A DNA stretch of 64,000 bases from Hyparrhenia diplandra (taxonomy: Eukaryota; Streptophyta; Magnoliopsida; Poales; Poaceae). Position 1 is the first letter of the stretch; each line of letters opens with the position of its first letter. The translations under genes and the position numbers were made by a program. The notes below the pieces were generated by a model that saw only the letters and a list, made by a program, of their open reading frames with translations, ran no database searches and had not been told where the DNA came from. The stretch lies in NCBI GenBank assembly GCA_015847255.1, contig JADLZK010010194.1:496001-560000 (forward strand). Direction: 5' to 3'. Below are positions 41,575-52,854 of the stretch, in pieces.

Positions 41575-42136
41575 CACACGCAGCGGCTCGCCTGCGGGGA
41601 AGGAGGCGGACCTGAAGAAGAGGACGAGCGACCTCGTTCACGCGCGGAAAGAGCTCGGGAACCTCCAAGAGCGTGCTGTCAAGGCCGTGGAGGAGGCCGA
41701 GAGCTCAAAGCGCGCGCATGAAGGACTCGTGTCCGAGGTCGAGGCCGTCTGCGATGCCCTCGGGGTAGAAGACGTGGTGGACCCGGTCGAGCGGGTGTCG
41801 ATCATCCCACGCCGGGTGACGGAGGACGTGAGCCGCGTGGTTCATAAGGCGGTCAGCGTCGTCTTCGCCCACTACCCCAAGTTCGAGGTCAACATCGTGA
41901 AGAAGGGGTGGCCGCCGGGAGCTGATGACGATGAGGTGGAGCGGAAAGCTGCCGCCGCCGAGGCTGCGACCGCGGAGTTATCCGTTGAGCTCTTCAAGCT
42001 CATTGCCGAGGGCTCGATGTCTTGAGCCCTATTTGGCGAAGGCGAAGCGGCCGAGGAGCTCGCCGGGGAGGAGGAAGCTGCGCAGGACACCTCTGCCAAG
42101 GAGCCGATGGTTCAGGACCCGCCTGCACAAGAGTAG
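41575..42136 (+). pseudogene. Tat-2 antisense accessory gene, 3' part
   Basis: Continuation after element A: EADLKKRTSDLVHARKELGN-like text (about 41610-41665), EAESSKRAHEGLVSEVEAVC, DVVDPVERV, VTEDVSRVVHKAVSVVFAHY (41818-41877) and ATAELSVELFKLIAEG, stop TAG at 42134-42136. It aligns with the Tat-1 aORF tail (VTEDASRVVHKAVGVVFAHY). This part is helical and acidic near the end. Confidence 0.8.
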
Positions 42137-42473
42137 GAGCTTGAGGACAGGCCTCTTTTTGTCGCAAGCTTTTAAGTCCTCATGGTTGAGGCAAAATGTA
42201 AAAACTCGTATGGTAGTTTAATGGAAATCGTCTTTCCTCTTCTATCACACTTTGTTTCTACTTTGACCTTTTGTGAGCTCATGATTCAAGAGTCGGATGG
42301 CGGGCCATTCCTCTCCGGCCGCGGGGGCGCGGGAGGTCATTTAGGCAGTCGTGCCATGCTTTAAAGCGATGAGCTCATGACTTGGTCATTTCGGAACATC
42401 GTTTGAGTTAAGAGAAGAGGGTGCGGATTCGTGAGTTTGAGCTCGTCGTTGAGCTCTGAGCTCATAAGCTTTG
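42137..42473. other. Tat-2 spacer between aORF and (missing) integrase
   Basis: The reverse complement matches Tat-1 at about 1560-1885 (landmarks GGCGGGCCATTCCTCTC and GCGGGAGGTC). It ends where the 5' LTR of element B starts (42474). Confidence 0.8.
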
Positions 42474-44262
42474 TGTTGACACCTGTTATAGCATAATATT
42501 ATAAGACAAATAACATGAAATAAGGGCTCAAGTTAAAGACCAAACATAAGTCTAGGGGTCTAACTAACATAATTCCACGAGTTTTGGTATTCTGTGACTT
42601 TCCAGGGACTTGATAGATAATTGCAGAGAAAGATGGAGAAAGTTCCGGAATATACAAGGCATATGAAGACAAGACTTAACCGTGAAGCAACTCAACCCGA
42701 AAAGTAAACTAAAACATTCTAGAAGATACCAGAGGACACCAGAAAAGACGGGACGCCGAGGTGGCATGCCACCCTGGCGGCCGCCAGTGCCAACTAGGCC
42801 GGCCGCCAGGTGGGCCACCCCTGTCGGTCTCTCCTTTCTAGGTCGGTTTACTACCAACATTGAGGTTGTTTCTACACCGTTCTTTGAAGGAGTCGGTTTG
42901 ATCTAAGGGTTGACGTTCATCGCCAAGTACTATATAAGAAGACCGGTGACCCGGGGCTATCAGATTGATCATTATCATACTCATTCATCAACTCATACCC
43001 ATCTAGTCCAGCCAAGTCTAGACCTAAGCCCTAGTTCATACTAGAAGTAATTAGCTATCTAGCTAGTTCTAGTTGAAGATCAAGTTCATCTTGAGTTCAC
43101 GATAGTCAAGAAGTAGCAAGGATCATCGTTCTTGAGACTTCTCTCTTGTATTCAATCTGTAAGTACTCCTATATTTAGAATACAATTGTTATGGCTTTGA
43201 TCTTTATAATTATTATATTCTTATTGATATGTGTTTATGCTTGCTATGATTATATGTTTAGTTTAGTAAGATTGCTTTATATTTTATGCATGGAATTGTA
43301 TAGCATCCATATAGATGATCACTATGTGGGTGATAAGCAATGTGTAAACGTGGTGTTTATACAACGTTTATTCGCAATTGCACCCTACATTCCGGGCCGT
43401 GTGGTAGATCGCGGGAGTGACAGATCCTGTTGAGTCCTTTGGAATCCACCCTCCGAATGTAGGACTAGTCGAGTTTATTATTATGGTAATAATCAAGTTT
43501 CGTCCTTGGTTGTTATTGGTAATGCTTGCCATGTGTAGAAGTAATCCAACCTTGCCATGATAGCTAGATGTATTGCACTAATTGTAGTATTCATTTACAT
43601 ATATGATTAAGAGTATCTTAGGAATATTCATTCTATTCTTTCTATAACATGTTAATAGCTCGTATGACACTAGTGGCTTATGATGATCTTAGACTTGGGT
43701 ATTTATCATTATTATTATTATCTTTATCCTGTGACTCATCCTGGCGAGTAATGTTAGATACTTATGGCAACTCTGCATTACAATCTTTGTAAAGGTGGAT
43801 CTCATAACTAAATCACAATATAAATCATTAGACATCCTTTTCTCTCTACCTTTCCATAGACTCCCTTCCCGTGGTAAAATATAAATACGATACCGGATTA
43901 CTCGGTGAAGTGCTACAATTGGTATTTCTATACGTGCGCTTGCAGATATCATGTTCATTCTTTTATCAAGGCCAATCAAGAGTACCATGCCCCCGCATTT
44001 CTTTGAGCGTTATTGCTAGGGTGACGAGACTAGTGTATAGGTAATGCCTAGAAATGAGTGGTATACCTTGAGTACATATCCTGGTGAGATTAACTCCACT
44101 ATGGATAGTGATACTATGTTACATCCCACTACTAACACTACCTAACTCCGCTTTGTTGGATCATGAGGTTAATCCCATATCCAAGCTAACATGATTAGAT
44201 AGATATCCCATATATATTTCTTTTCGCCTTCCTAATTGGGATCGTGTAAGAAATATCAACAA
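42474..44262 (+). repeat. Element B 5' LTR
   Basis: TGTTGACACCTGTTATAGC (42474) to ATATCAACA (44262), placed by analogy with the A and D ends (CAACA then AGCATTT). TATA TATATAAG is at 42931-42938 and CCTGGCGGCCGCCAG at 42773-42787, 144 bp upstream. An alternative inner end near 43997 is possible, because a decayed primer-site-like sequence follows there. The 3' LTR matches only as far as about 44011. Confidence 0.75.
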
Positions 44263-44269
44263 GCATTTC

Positions 44270-44290
44270 TGGCGCCGTTTCTTGAAGGCG
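44270..44290 (+). promoter_or_regulatory. Element B primer-binding site
   Basis: TGGCGCCGTTTCTTGAAGG follows ATCAACA-AGCATTTC. The first half is the tRNA-Asp complement. 44291-44667 is an untranslated leader with no gene. Confidence 0.75.
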
Positions 44291-44667
44291 TAGTCTATTT
44301 AAAAAAATAATTTTTCTTGGCTTTGTTTTCAAAACTTTCCTAGTTTAGGAGAGCATAGTCAATATCTTAATTTCAAAATGTGTTTTCAAAACTTCAAAAT
44401 TTTTTCTAGTGTTTCTTTCCGGCTTTCTCTAAGTTTGAAGGGGTATTAGCCAAAACTTAGACAGTGTTTTTCCTATTAAGTTGGTATTGTTTCTAACTTT
44501 ACTAGTTAGAAAGGGTGCTAGCCAAAAATCTTTTAAACACATCATATAAGGAAACCAGAGAGATCCCTTACATCACCTAATGCATTGAGAACCCATTATC
44601 ACATACTCAAACAGGTTCAACCCTGTTTTCTATTTTGTTTTGATCTTATGCAGGGAAAAATATATGT

Positions 44668-45830
44668 ATGAATAAGAACCTTCCAGAGAATTTTGTTGAA
44701 GATCCTGAAAAATTAATCAGGCAGGCCAGAGCAAAACTCAGACAAACTCCAGCACCTACATCATCATCATCATCATCATCTGAGAATCCAAGACCTACTG
44801 AATCGGAAGTTAATCAAGTTACTAGAGACTTGACATCTCAATTTGAAGCTATGGCAACCAAGACACTTCGTGAATTTTCAGCTCCTACCACGGACAACAT
44901 TCTTGTTGGGCCAAAGGTAGAGGTTGGAGACAAAGGCTTTGAGCTTAAGCCAGGGCTCATCAATATGGTGCAAGCTAGTCAATTTTGTGGAAAGGCACAT
45001 GAAGATGCTAATGCTCATCTCCAACACTTCCTGGAGATATGCAGCACATTTACTATGAAGGACGTATCCGAAGATGCAATCTTGCTCCGTCTCTTTCCAT
45101 TCTCACTATTGGGAAGGGCTAAGCAATGGTTTTATGCTACGAAAGATAAGAATACAACATGGGATATTTGTTCCACAACTTTCTTTTTAAGTTCTTTCCT
45201 GTAGGCAAGACAAATGACTTAAGAGGGAAGATATCAAATTTTCAACAACAGCATGATGAATCAGTCCCTGAAGCATGGGAGCGTTTTCAAGATTACATTT
45301 CAGAATGTCCACACCATGGGATGGAAAAGTGGCTGTTGATGCAGACTTTCTATCATGGGCTTGTTCCCAGTGCTCGTGAAACTATGGATGCTGCAGCTGG
45401 TGGTACTTTCTTATCACTTACATTAACTCGTGCCACAGAACTTGTGGAGAAGATGGCTTCCAACCAAGGTTGGAGTGAAGAGCGTCAATCTCACAAGAGG
45501 GGAATGCACCAGCTTAAAGAAGTAGATATGCTATCTGCTAAAATGGACCTTATAATGAAGAAGCTAGAGGACAGAGATCCTCAACCCAAGGCAGTTATGC
45601 AAATTCAAGACTCCTGCATGACATGTGAAGAATGTGGAAACTTAGGTCACATCGGCGGGGAATTGTCCGAGAGATCCTGGAGGACATCAACTTCATCAAT
45701 AACAACAATATTTTCCGTCCTCAACAGAATCAAGGTTGGAACCAACAGAGGCCCAACTATCAAAGCAACTACCAAGGTAACAATCCAGGTAACAATTTTA
45801 ATTCTTATCAACCTTCTTTGAGAGACCTTG
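44668..45830 (+). pseudogene. Element B gag (frameshifted)
   Basis: ATG at 44668 (MNKNLPENFVEDPEKLIRQA). A Ser run comes from a TCA repeat (44758-44780). Capsid motifs: GLINMVQASQFCGKAHEDAN, AHLQHFLEICSTFTM, AILLRLFPFSLLGRAKQWFY; after a frameshift near 45165, FPVGKTNDLRGKISNFQQQH, VPEAWERFQDYISECPHHGM and LLMQTFYHGLVPSARETMDA. The zinc knuckle CEECGNLGH is at 45626-45655, with its last Cys in another frame, followed by an Asn/Gln-rich tail (PNYQSNYQGNNPGNNFNSYQ). It is the best preserved gag in the window, with two frameshifts. Confidence 0.88.
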
Positions 45831-46119
45831 TTGTTAACCAAGGTAAAACCATGGAGAATCTGTCTAGAAAAATAGCAACTAATGATAAAGCTCTTGAACT
45901 TATCAATACTCGTTTAGAAAGCTTTTCTTCAGCTATAAAGAATCAGCACAGCTTTAATAAGATGATAGAATCTCAGATTTCTCAGTTATCTGTTCCACTA
46001 ACCACACCAGGTAAGATTCCGGGGCAGCCGGAAGAATTAGAAACTGCAAACCTTGTCGATATTTATAATGCAGGTCATTACTATAGAGAGACCTCAGGAA
46101 GCTGTTGGTTGGATGATTC
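45831..46119 (+). pseudogene. Element B gag-protease linker
   Basis: Continuous with the gag 3' frame: LRDLVVNQGKTMENLSRKIA, LINTRLESFSSAIKNQHSFN and KMIESQISQLSVPL form a helical segment, then GKIPGQPEELE. This helix between zinc knuckle and protease is usual in Athila-type polyproteins. Confidence 0.7.
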
Positions 46120-46560
46120 AATACCACCTAAAAAGGAAGATCCAGGGAGGCCAGTCATTACAATCAAGATTGGACAACACACATTCGACAATGCTCTCTG
46201 TGATTTTGGCTCAAGCGTCAACATACTACCAAAGGTAATTTATGAAAAGATTTCTGATGAACCACTTTGGAAAACGAATATGTGCTTGCGCTTGCAGATC
46301 AATCATTCTGTTATCGAGGGATCCTTGAAGACGTGTGTGTGGGAATCGAGAGGCTCATATGTGCCCGGCCAGACTTTAGCATTGATAGACACGGAAGAAA
46401 TGAAAGAGCAACAATCATACTTGGTAGACCATTCTTATGCTCACCAAAAGCTGTCATTCACGAGCAGTCGAAGATTGTTTTCAACATCAAAGGGAAGAGG
46501 GAGAAATTCACTTTCAAGAACAAGGTACACAACTCTCTTACTTATTCCCAGAATTCCAAT
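46120..46560 (+). pseudogene. Element B protease domain 1
   Basis: ALCDFGSSVNILPKVIYEKI (46193-46252) carries the catalytic Asp of a retropepsin (CDFGSS). After a frame change near 46300 come QMADQS-type text (ADQSFCYRGILEDVCVGIER) and IILGRPFLCSPKAVIHEQSK, the flap and C-terminal part. The frame continues into a Lys/Asn-rich linker (RRNQNQNKNKTAQ). Confidence 0.8.
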
Positions 46561-46769
46561 CGTTATGTTCTAGAACCGAAGATAGAAAACTACAATCAGA
46601 ACAGAAGGAGGAATCAGAATCAGAACAAGAACAAGACGGCACAGCCTACAAAGGTAATGGTAGTAAATAAAACAACATCTTATAATGATCATTTACTTCA
46701 ATCTCCAATGCTTCGTCGGCAAGATGATCAGGTACTTCTACCATCGCATGTTCTATTCAATGTTTAACC

Positions 46770-47190
46770 TTCTATAATACATATTGCGATCTTTGGATCT
46801 GGTGTTAATCTAATGGCAAAGGTAACATATGAATTATTATTTAGAAAATTGCCGTTGCAACCAACGTATGTGCAGCTGCAGATGGCAGACCAATCCTATA
46901 GAGTTCCTGAAGGAATTGCCAAAAACGTACCAGTCAAGATTATGGACCACTATATTCTCACTGACTTTGTAGTCATGGACATGGGAAAGGAAGAAGATCC
47001 TCCACTAGTGCTTGGGAGACCATTCCTCAACACTACTCGTGCAATCATCTACATCCATACAGGAGAGATTCATTTCCAATTTCCTAAAGAGAAGGTACGT
47101 GTTTACTTTAATAGTTATAATGAGTATACAAATCGGGGGAAGCGAGGGCAGCTCGTCGCCGCCATAATAGACGATGGATCAAGAATCTAG
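46770..47190 (+). pseudogene. Element B protease domain 2
   Basis: A second copy of the same fold: the codons for CDL lie at 46785-46793, then a 1-bp shift, then GSGVNLMAKVTYELL (46797), VQLQMADQSYRVPEGIAKNV, DHYILTDFVVMDMGKEEDPP and LVLGRPFLNTTRAIIYIHTG. All retropepsin landmarks are present a second time. The downstream frame (about 47190-47386) is a Ser/Lys/Glu-rich tail ending PPIVTTDIPWE and a stop. Confidence 0.8.
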
Positions 47191-47386
47191 AAGATGAAAA
47201 GGTTTGTGCAGAAATCAATACTATTACACCTAATACATCTATGGAGAAAGAAGAATCAACTACTCCAGAGAAGAATTCATCATCCAAAAGATGGAGGAAG
47301 AAGAAGACATCTCCCAGAACATCATCAGAAGAGACCATAGAATCATCAGTGCCACCGATTGTGACAACTGATATACCATGGGAGTG

Positions 47387-48875
47387 AAGAGCGAGAACTT
47401 GAAGTCCTGTTCGGAGGACTCTAAACGCCGAATCTTCGCCGAAAGGTAAGTCGGTAAGTTATCAATAAAATTCCTGCATTGCATATTTATTCTTTCCATA
47501 TTATGTTTATCTTTTCAATGTTTTGTATCTGCATTTGAAAATAACAAAAATATTTTGTCTTTTGTTTAGAAAACCTTTTAAGCCCCATGCTAATATCCTG
47601 GAGGCTTAACACCTCTAGGCTATTTGCTGTGGTGGCATAAAATAAAAATAAAATAAAGATAAAGTACTTATGCACAAGTTATCCTTTATTTTTCTTACAT
47701 ATAAAAATAAATAAATAAAAAAAAATCAAAAAAAATCCAAAAATATTTCCCGGGCAAACTAAAGCAATGTGGCTAACCCCTAATGCTTAACCAGGTTCCA
47801 CTAGCTTTGTTGTCTATTTGAGATTAGCAGATTTCAAGAGGAATGTTAGGCGCCATCCTTTGTTGCCAACTACCTCAACTTCTACATCATTGAAGATTAC
47901 ACTCCAATCTAGCTTGGGGGAGTGCAACCCCGATTATCAGATAAGTATCTTACTATCTATCTATATATATATTATATTATATTATTATTATTAGTTAAAT
48001 ATTTTGTTTGCTAGAAAGTTTGTTAAGAGTCTAGTTTTAATAGAGTCTAAAAAGTATTTTGTTAGAGTGTGAATAAAAGGATCAAGAGAGAGTGCACACT
48101 AAAGTTTACTTTGCTCAACTAAAAGGAACCTTAAAATTTGCCAACATGGAGATGATGAATAGTTGCTCCATTGTTATACTTTTCTAGCACCTAGCTTTCA
48201 AGCTTAATTTCTCTTGAGCTCCATTTGCAAAATTACTTTGACATTTACTCTAAACCTGAAAACCTATGGGTTGCAAATGATTGCTCTAAAGTCTAGGTAA
48301 TTGACGGATATGATATATGATAGTCTGAGCTACTATTTGATCTTACTCCTAGTGACACTAGATTTTGGAGATTTATATTTTGAAAATTAAAAATGCACAT
48401 GATAAGTTCCTATGTGACAAGAGTGTGAACCTCCTACCACTGACCATATATACATGCTCTTTAGATTAGGAAAACCTTTTGATAAATATATATATAGGCT
48501 GCTTGCTTTGCATTGAGTTTGTTCAATCTTTGTCGACCCTTAGAAACTTGTCATGCTGATCATGTACACTCCACTCATTCCACTCCACTACATTCCACTC
48601 TATTCGACTCCACACATGCTATTTTTATCCACGAAGTACGCATCCACCATATACATATATCACTATCATTCACTCACTCTAGCCAGCAAAAAATGTTTTA
48701 CTCCTATCTTAGGAGAGAGCGACCAAAAATATTCACTATACCCATCCACTCATTCATTGCTAGCCAATATCTTATAAAAGCTCCATTATATTACCTCTCA
48801 AAAAAAAAAAAAAAGTTATTGAAAAAGAGATCTGGGTTGTAGATTAAAAAAAAAAAAAAGAGAGAAAAAAAGAAA
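47387..48875. other. Element B 3' non-coding region
   Basis: AT-rich without genes. Parts of it are homologous, inverted, to element C around 53850-55260 (for example near 47925, AGCTTGGGGGAGTGCAACC, and near 48540, CTTAGAAACTTGTCATGCTG). RT, RNase H and integrase would be expected here but are absent. Confidence 0.7.
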
Positions 48876-49107
48876 GGGAGATGAAAAATGGACAAAAGTC
48901 CTACGGGCGAGTAGAGCCTACCTCCCTAAACAAAAGAGATGAAAAATGAACAAGTGTTCGAGGGCGAGTAGAGCCCACATCTCTAAAAAAAAAAAAAATA
49001 ATAATAAAGATGAAAAATGGACAAGTGTCCGAGGGTGAGTAGAACCCACATCTTTAAAGAGAGGAAATAATGGACACAAGTCCGAGGGTGAGTAGAACCC
49101 ACCTCTC
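48876..49107 (+). repeat. Three-stem repeat module, element B (4 units)
   Basis: Units 48876-48926, 48936-48983, 49006-49055 and 49059-49107. Stems: GGGAG/CTCCC + GGAC/GTCC + GGC/GCC; GAGATG/CATCTC + GAAC/GTTC + GGGC/GCCC; AAAGATG/CATCTTT + GGAC/GTCC + GGGT/ACCC; GAGAGG/CCTCTC + GGAC/GTCC + GGGT/ACCC. Hairpin 2 keeps the loop GAGTAGA in all four. The module lies about 760 bp before the polypurine tract. Confidence 0.87.
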
Positions 49108-49870
49108 TAAATAAAAAAAAAAAGAAGGAAAGAAAAAGATACAACCCAGGTTCTCTATAAAGTTTCCAAATTCAAAAGAGAGAAGATTCCTCAAGGAGCA
49201 AAAGTAAGATTTCCCTTATCTATTCTATTCACTTCATTACATACTCTACTACATTTTCATACCATTTATATCCTATCCACCATACACATGCACCACTTGA
49301 TCAGTGTGACTTGTAACTTTGGATCCATTGCTTGAATTTACAATATATGCTTAGTAAGTAAATAAATTATTTTTTCTCCTACCTATGAGCTCCAGATATA
49401 AAGCCTTAGATATAGGGTGAGAGAGAAGAAGGCATAGTGTGCTACTTTGCCTTAGCCAAAAATACCACATACTATGAGAGAAAGGCAACACTACCTTATT
49501 GCCTTAGAGAGGATCCACAAATACCACAAATGAGAGATTAGAGAGAAAGTCATCTTGAGGAACTTTGAGTTTTATTTTGAAAATCAGCAAAAACTCGGAA
49601 GGACAGTTGATCAAAAGAGTTTGAGATATAGTGCTCGACTTGACTGTTCTATCTTTCAATTACCCAAGATTGAAGAAAAAGATATAAGCCCCAAAAGGTA
49701 AAAAGGTAATAAGGGTAAGTTGAAATTTCAAAAGTTTATCTTTATCGGAGAGAAATTTTGTTTGAAAGCATGTGTACTTTAAAGGTGTGATAGCATTGCA
49801 AAGCAACTCCTGATCCAAGTAAGTAGTTAATATAATATTTTGGGTCTTGCTAAGAGACTAGCAAGAGGTA
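49108..49870. other. Element B sequence between module and polypurine tract
   Basis: AT-rich, no gene. Homologous in inverted orientation to element C at about 52855-53570. Confidence 0.7.
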
Positions 49871-49884
49871 AGCTTGGGGGAGCT
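49871..49884 (+). promoter_or_regulatory. Element B polypurine tract
   Basis: AGCTTGGGGGAGCT directly before TGTTGACACC. Confidence 0.85.
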
Positions 49885-51411
49885 TGTTGACACCTGTTAT
49901 AGCATAATATTATAAGACAAATAACATGAAATAAGGGCTCAAGTTAAAGACCAAACATAAGTCTAGGGGTCTAACTAACATAATTCCACGAGTTTTGGTA
50001 TTACGTGACTTTCGGGGACTTGATAGATAATTGCAGAGAAAGATGGAGAAAGTTAGGAATATACAAGCCATATGAAGACAAGACTTAACCGTGAAGCAAC
50101 TCAACCCGAAAAGTAAACTAAAACATTCTAAAAGATACGAGAGGACACCGTAAAAGACGGGCCGAGGTGGCATGCCACTGGCGGGCCCGCCGGCCAACTA
50201 GGCCGGCCGCCGGGGTGGGCCACCCCCTGTCGATCTCTCCTTTCTAGGTCGGTTTACTACCGACATTGAGGTTGTTTCTACACCATTGCCGAAGGTCGGT
50301 TTGATCTAAGGGTTGACGTTCATCGCCAAGTACTATATAAGAAGACCAGCTGACCCCAGGGCTATTAGATTGATCATTATCATACTCATTCATCAACTCA
50401 TACCCATCTAGTCCAGCCAAGTCTAGACCTAAGCCCTAGTTCATACTAGAAGTAATTAGCTATCTAGCTAGTTCTAGTTGAAGATCAAGTTCATCTTGAG
50501 TTCCTGATAGTCAAGAAGTAGCAAGGATCATCGTTCTTGAGACTTCTCTCTTGTATTCAATCTGTAAGTACTCTTATATTTAGAATACAATTGTTATGGC
50601 TTTGATCTTTATAATTATTATATTCTTATTGATATGTGTTTATGCTTGCTATGATTATATGTTTAGTTTAGTAAGATTGCTTTATATTTTATGCATGGAA
50701 TTGTATAGCATCCATATAGATGATCACTATATGGGTGATAAGCAATGTGTAAACGTGGTGTTTATACAACGTTTATACGCAATTGCACTCTACATTTCGG
50801 GCCGTGTGGTAGATCGCGGGAGTGGCGGTCTGTTGAGTCCTTTGGAATCCACCCTCCGAATGTAGGACTAGTCGAGTTTATTATTACGGTAATAATCAAG
50901 TTTCGTCCTTGGTTGTTATTGGTAATGCTTGCCATGTGTAGAAGTAATCCAACCTTGCCATGATAGCTAGATGTATTGCACTAATTGTATTATTCATTTA
51001 CATATATGATTAAGAGTATCTTAGGAATATTCATTCTATTCTTTCTATAACATGTTAATAGCTCGTATGACACTAGTGGCTTATGATGATCTTAGACTTG
51101 GGTATTTATCATTATTATTATTATCTTTATCCTGTGACTCATCCGGTTGAGTAATGTTAGATACTTATGGCAACTCGCATTACAATCTTTGTAAGGTGGA
51201 TCTCATAACTAAATCACAATATAAATCATTAGACATCCTTTTTCTCTCTACCTTTCCATAGACTCCCTTCCCTGTGGTAAAATATAAATACGATACGGAT
51301 TACTCCGGTGAAGTGCTACAATTGGTATTTCTATGCGGCGCTTGCAGATATCATGTTCATTCTTTTATCAAGGCCAATCAAGAGTACCATGCCCCGCATT
51401 TCTTTGAGCGT
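49885..51411 (+). repeat. Element B 3' LTR (truncated at element C)
   Basis: 1527 bp, matching the 5' LTR from its start to GAGCGTT (5' equivalent about 44011). The TATA box is at 50334-50341. After 51411 the sequence is the inner LTR end of element C on the opposite strand, so about 250 bp of the LTR are missing. Confidence 0.85.
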
Positions 51412-52839
51412 TTTTGGCATTTGTTAAGTGCTAAAAGAATTTGAAGGATTTTGCAAAGCGCCGTAACACCTACCATTGTAGCTTTTCTCTAGGATGAGTA
51501 TTCTAGAGTATCGTATCCACAGGAAGCTTTGGTTTAAGAATTCTAATAAGTCACAATCATGCATCCACTAACTTAGCAAACCACTAGACTATAGTGAGGG
51601 GGTAACTGTTAAAGGACAAATATCAAAGCATAAAATAATAACTTACCTAAGTTATCTAAGAATAATTAAACTAATCAAAAGGTCAAAGGGAGAGATTAAG
51701 GTTCCTGAGTACTTCTCTATTACTTAGGTTCTATGATAGCAATTATACTAATGCACTTTGGAGCAGCAGATCCGTCCCAACTCTCGAAGAAGACTGGGAA
51801 GAAGGTAGTTGGGAGAAGGCTGCCAAAAGCTCTACGAAACACCAATCCGAACGTGGTGGACTACAAAGGCCTTACAGAGCTGTCACCCCTGGGGCTACCA
51901 CAACTATCCGTGGGATTGGGCGCAACCTCAGGTAACCTATAGCCTAGACACCATGTCTACACTATCGATTACTACTCTAGCTACCTTGCATAACTAGAGC
52001 CCTCAATACGAGCGGAGATCCCATGCAATAATATAACAACTATACTTAACCATATATGAAAAGTATGGAAGTGAATAGAGATAGTAAATATATGAATCAT
52101 AAGTCTTGTAGAGAAGATATAAAGACATACCATACTCGAAGACATCTCTCGAACAAGAGCATAGCTCCACTCTCCTTTACTCTTGATTAGATCTAAGTTA
52201 GATCTAATCTAGTTCTAATTACATGTCTAATCTAGTTCTAATTACATGGCTAATCTTCTTCTAATCTACTTCTAATTCACTAATCCCACAGAGAGGTTAT
52301 CCTTACATTGGGACACCTCTACAACCGAGAGATAATGAATAGAATGAATTAGGGTTTTACCCTGGGGTCAGGGGGTCTTCTTATATAGGCCTTGGCGATG
52401 AACGATAGCCCTTGGATCAAACCGACCTTGGCAAGCGGTGTAGATACAACCTCAAAGTCGGTTACAAACCGACATAAAAACGAAGTCGATTGGCCATAAT
52501 TGCCTGGCGGCGGCCTAAAATTACTGGCGGCCGCGGGTCATTTTCTCCTCTCGGCTTCTCGTCTCTTCCGGTGTCCTCTCGGTACCTTCTAGAATGTTTT
52601 AGTCCACTTTTTGGGTCGAGTTACTTCACGCGGTTAAGTCTTGTCATCGTATGTGAGATATATTCTAGAACTTTCTCCATTCTTCTCTTCATTTATATGT
52701 TAAGTCCCCTAAAAAGATATAAATCACCAAAGCTCGTGGAATTATGTTAGTTAGACCCCTAGTCTATGTTGATATTCATTTTACGCCCTTATTTCATGTT
52801 TAGTTGACTATTAATATTATGCTATAACAGGTGTCAACA
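51412..52839 (-). repeat. Element C 3' LTR
   Basis: 1428 bp. The outer end GGTGTCAACA is at 52839; the inner end at 51412 lacks the TG of TGTTGGCATT. TATA is CTTATATA (on +) at 52380-52387. A GC-rich island ACTGGCGGCCGCGGG is at about 52523. Confidence 0.88.
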
Positions 52840-52854
52840 AGTTCCCCCAAGCTT
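52840..52854 (-). promoter_or_regulatory. Element C polypurine tract
   Basis: On the minus strand AAGCTTGGGGGAACT directly precedes the 3' LTR. 52855-53570 is non-coding sequence shared with B and with 59427-60140. Confidence 0.8.

Larger units (their letters stand above)
26761..42473 (-). mobile_element. Tat-2: Tat-lineage element, 3' part, host of element A
   Basis: Element sense is minus. From left: truncated 3' LTR (26761-27488), 3' untranslated region, then the antisense accessory gene (on +) at 28378-31657, continuing at 41575-42136 after element A, and the integrase-proximal spacer to 42473, where element B begins. Integrase itself is not seen. Tat-1 (1-4.7 kb) provides an uninterrupted comparison for the aORF 3' part and confirms the joins. 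Confidence 0.85.
42474..51411 (+). mobile_element. Element B: gag-protease-only Athila-type element
   Basis: 5' LTR, primer site, gag, two tandem protease-like domains, then non-coding sequence with a four-unit structured module, polypurine tract and a 3' LTR cut short at the junction with element C. There is no trace of RT, RNase H or integrase, so it would depend on polymerase supplied in trans. The left flank is Tat-2. Confidence 0.88.

Noticed and set aside
51399..51406. CTTTG at the end of B's 3' LTR as target duplication of CTTTG at 42469-42473
   Set aside because: The same CTTTG is present at the equivalent place in the 5' LTR, so it is LTR sequence and the match is coincidental.
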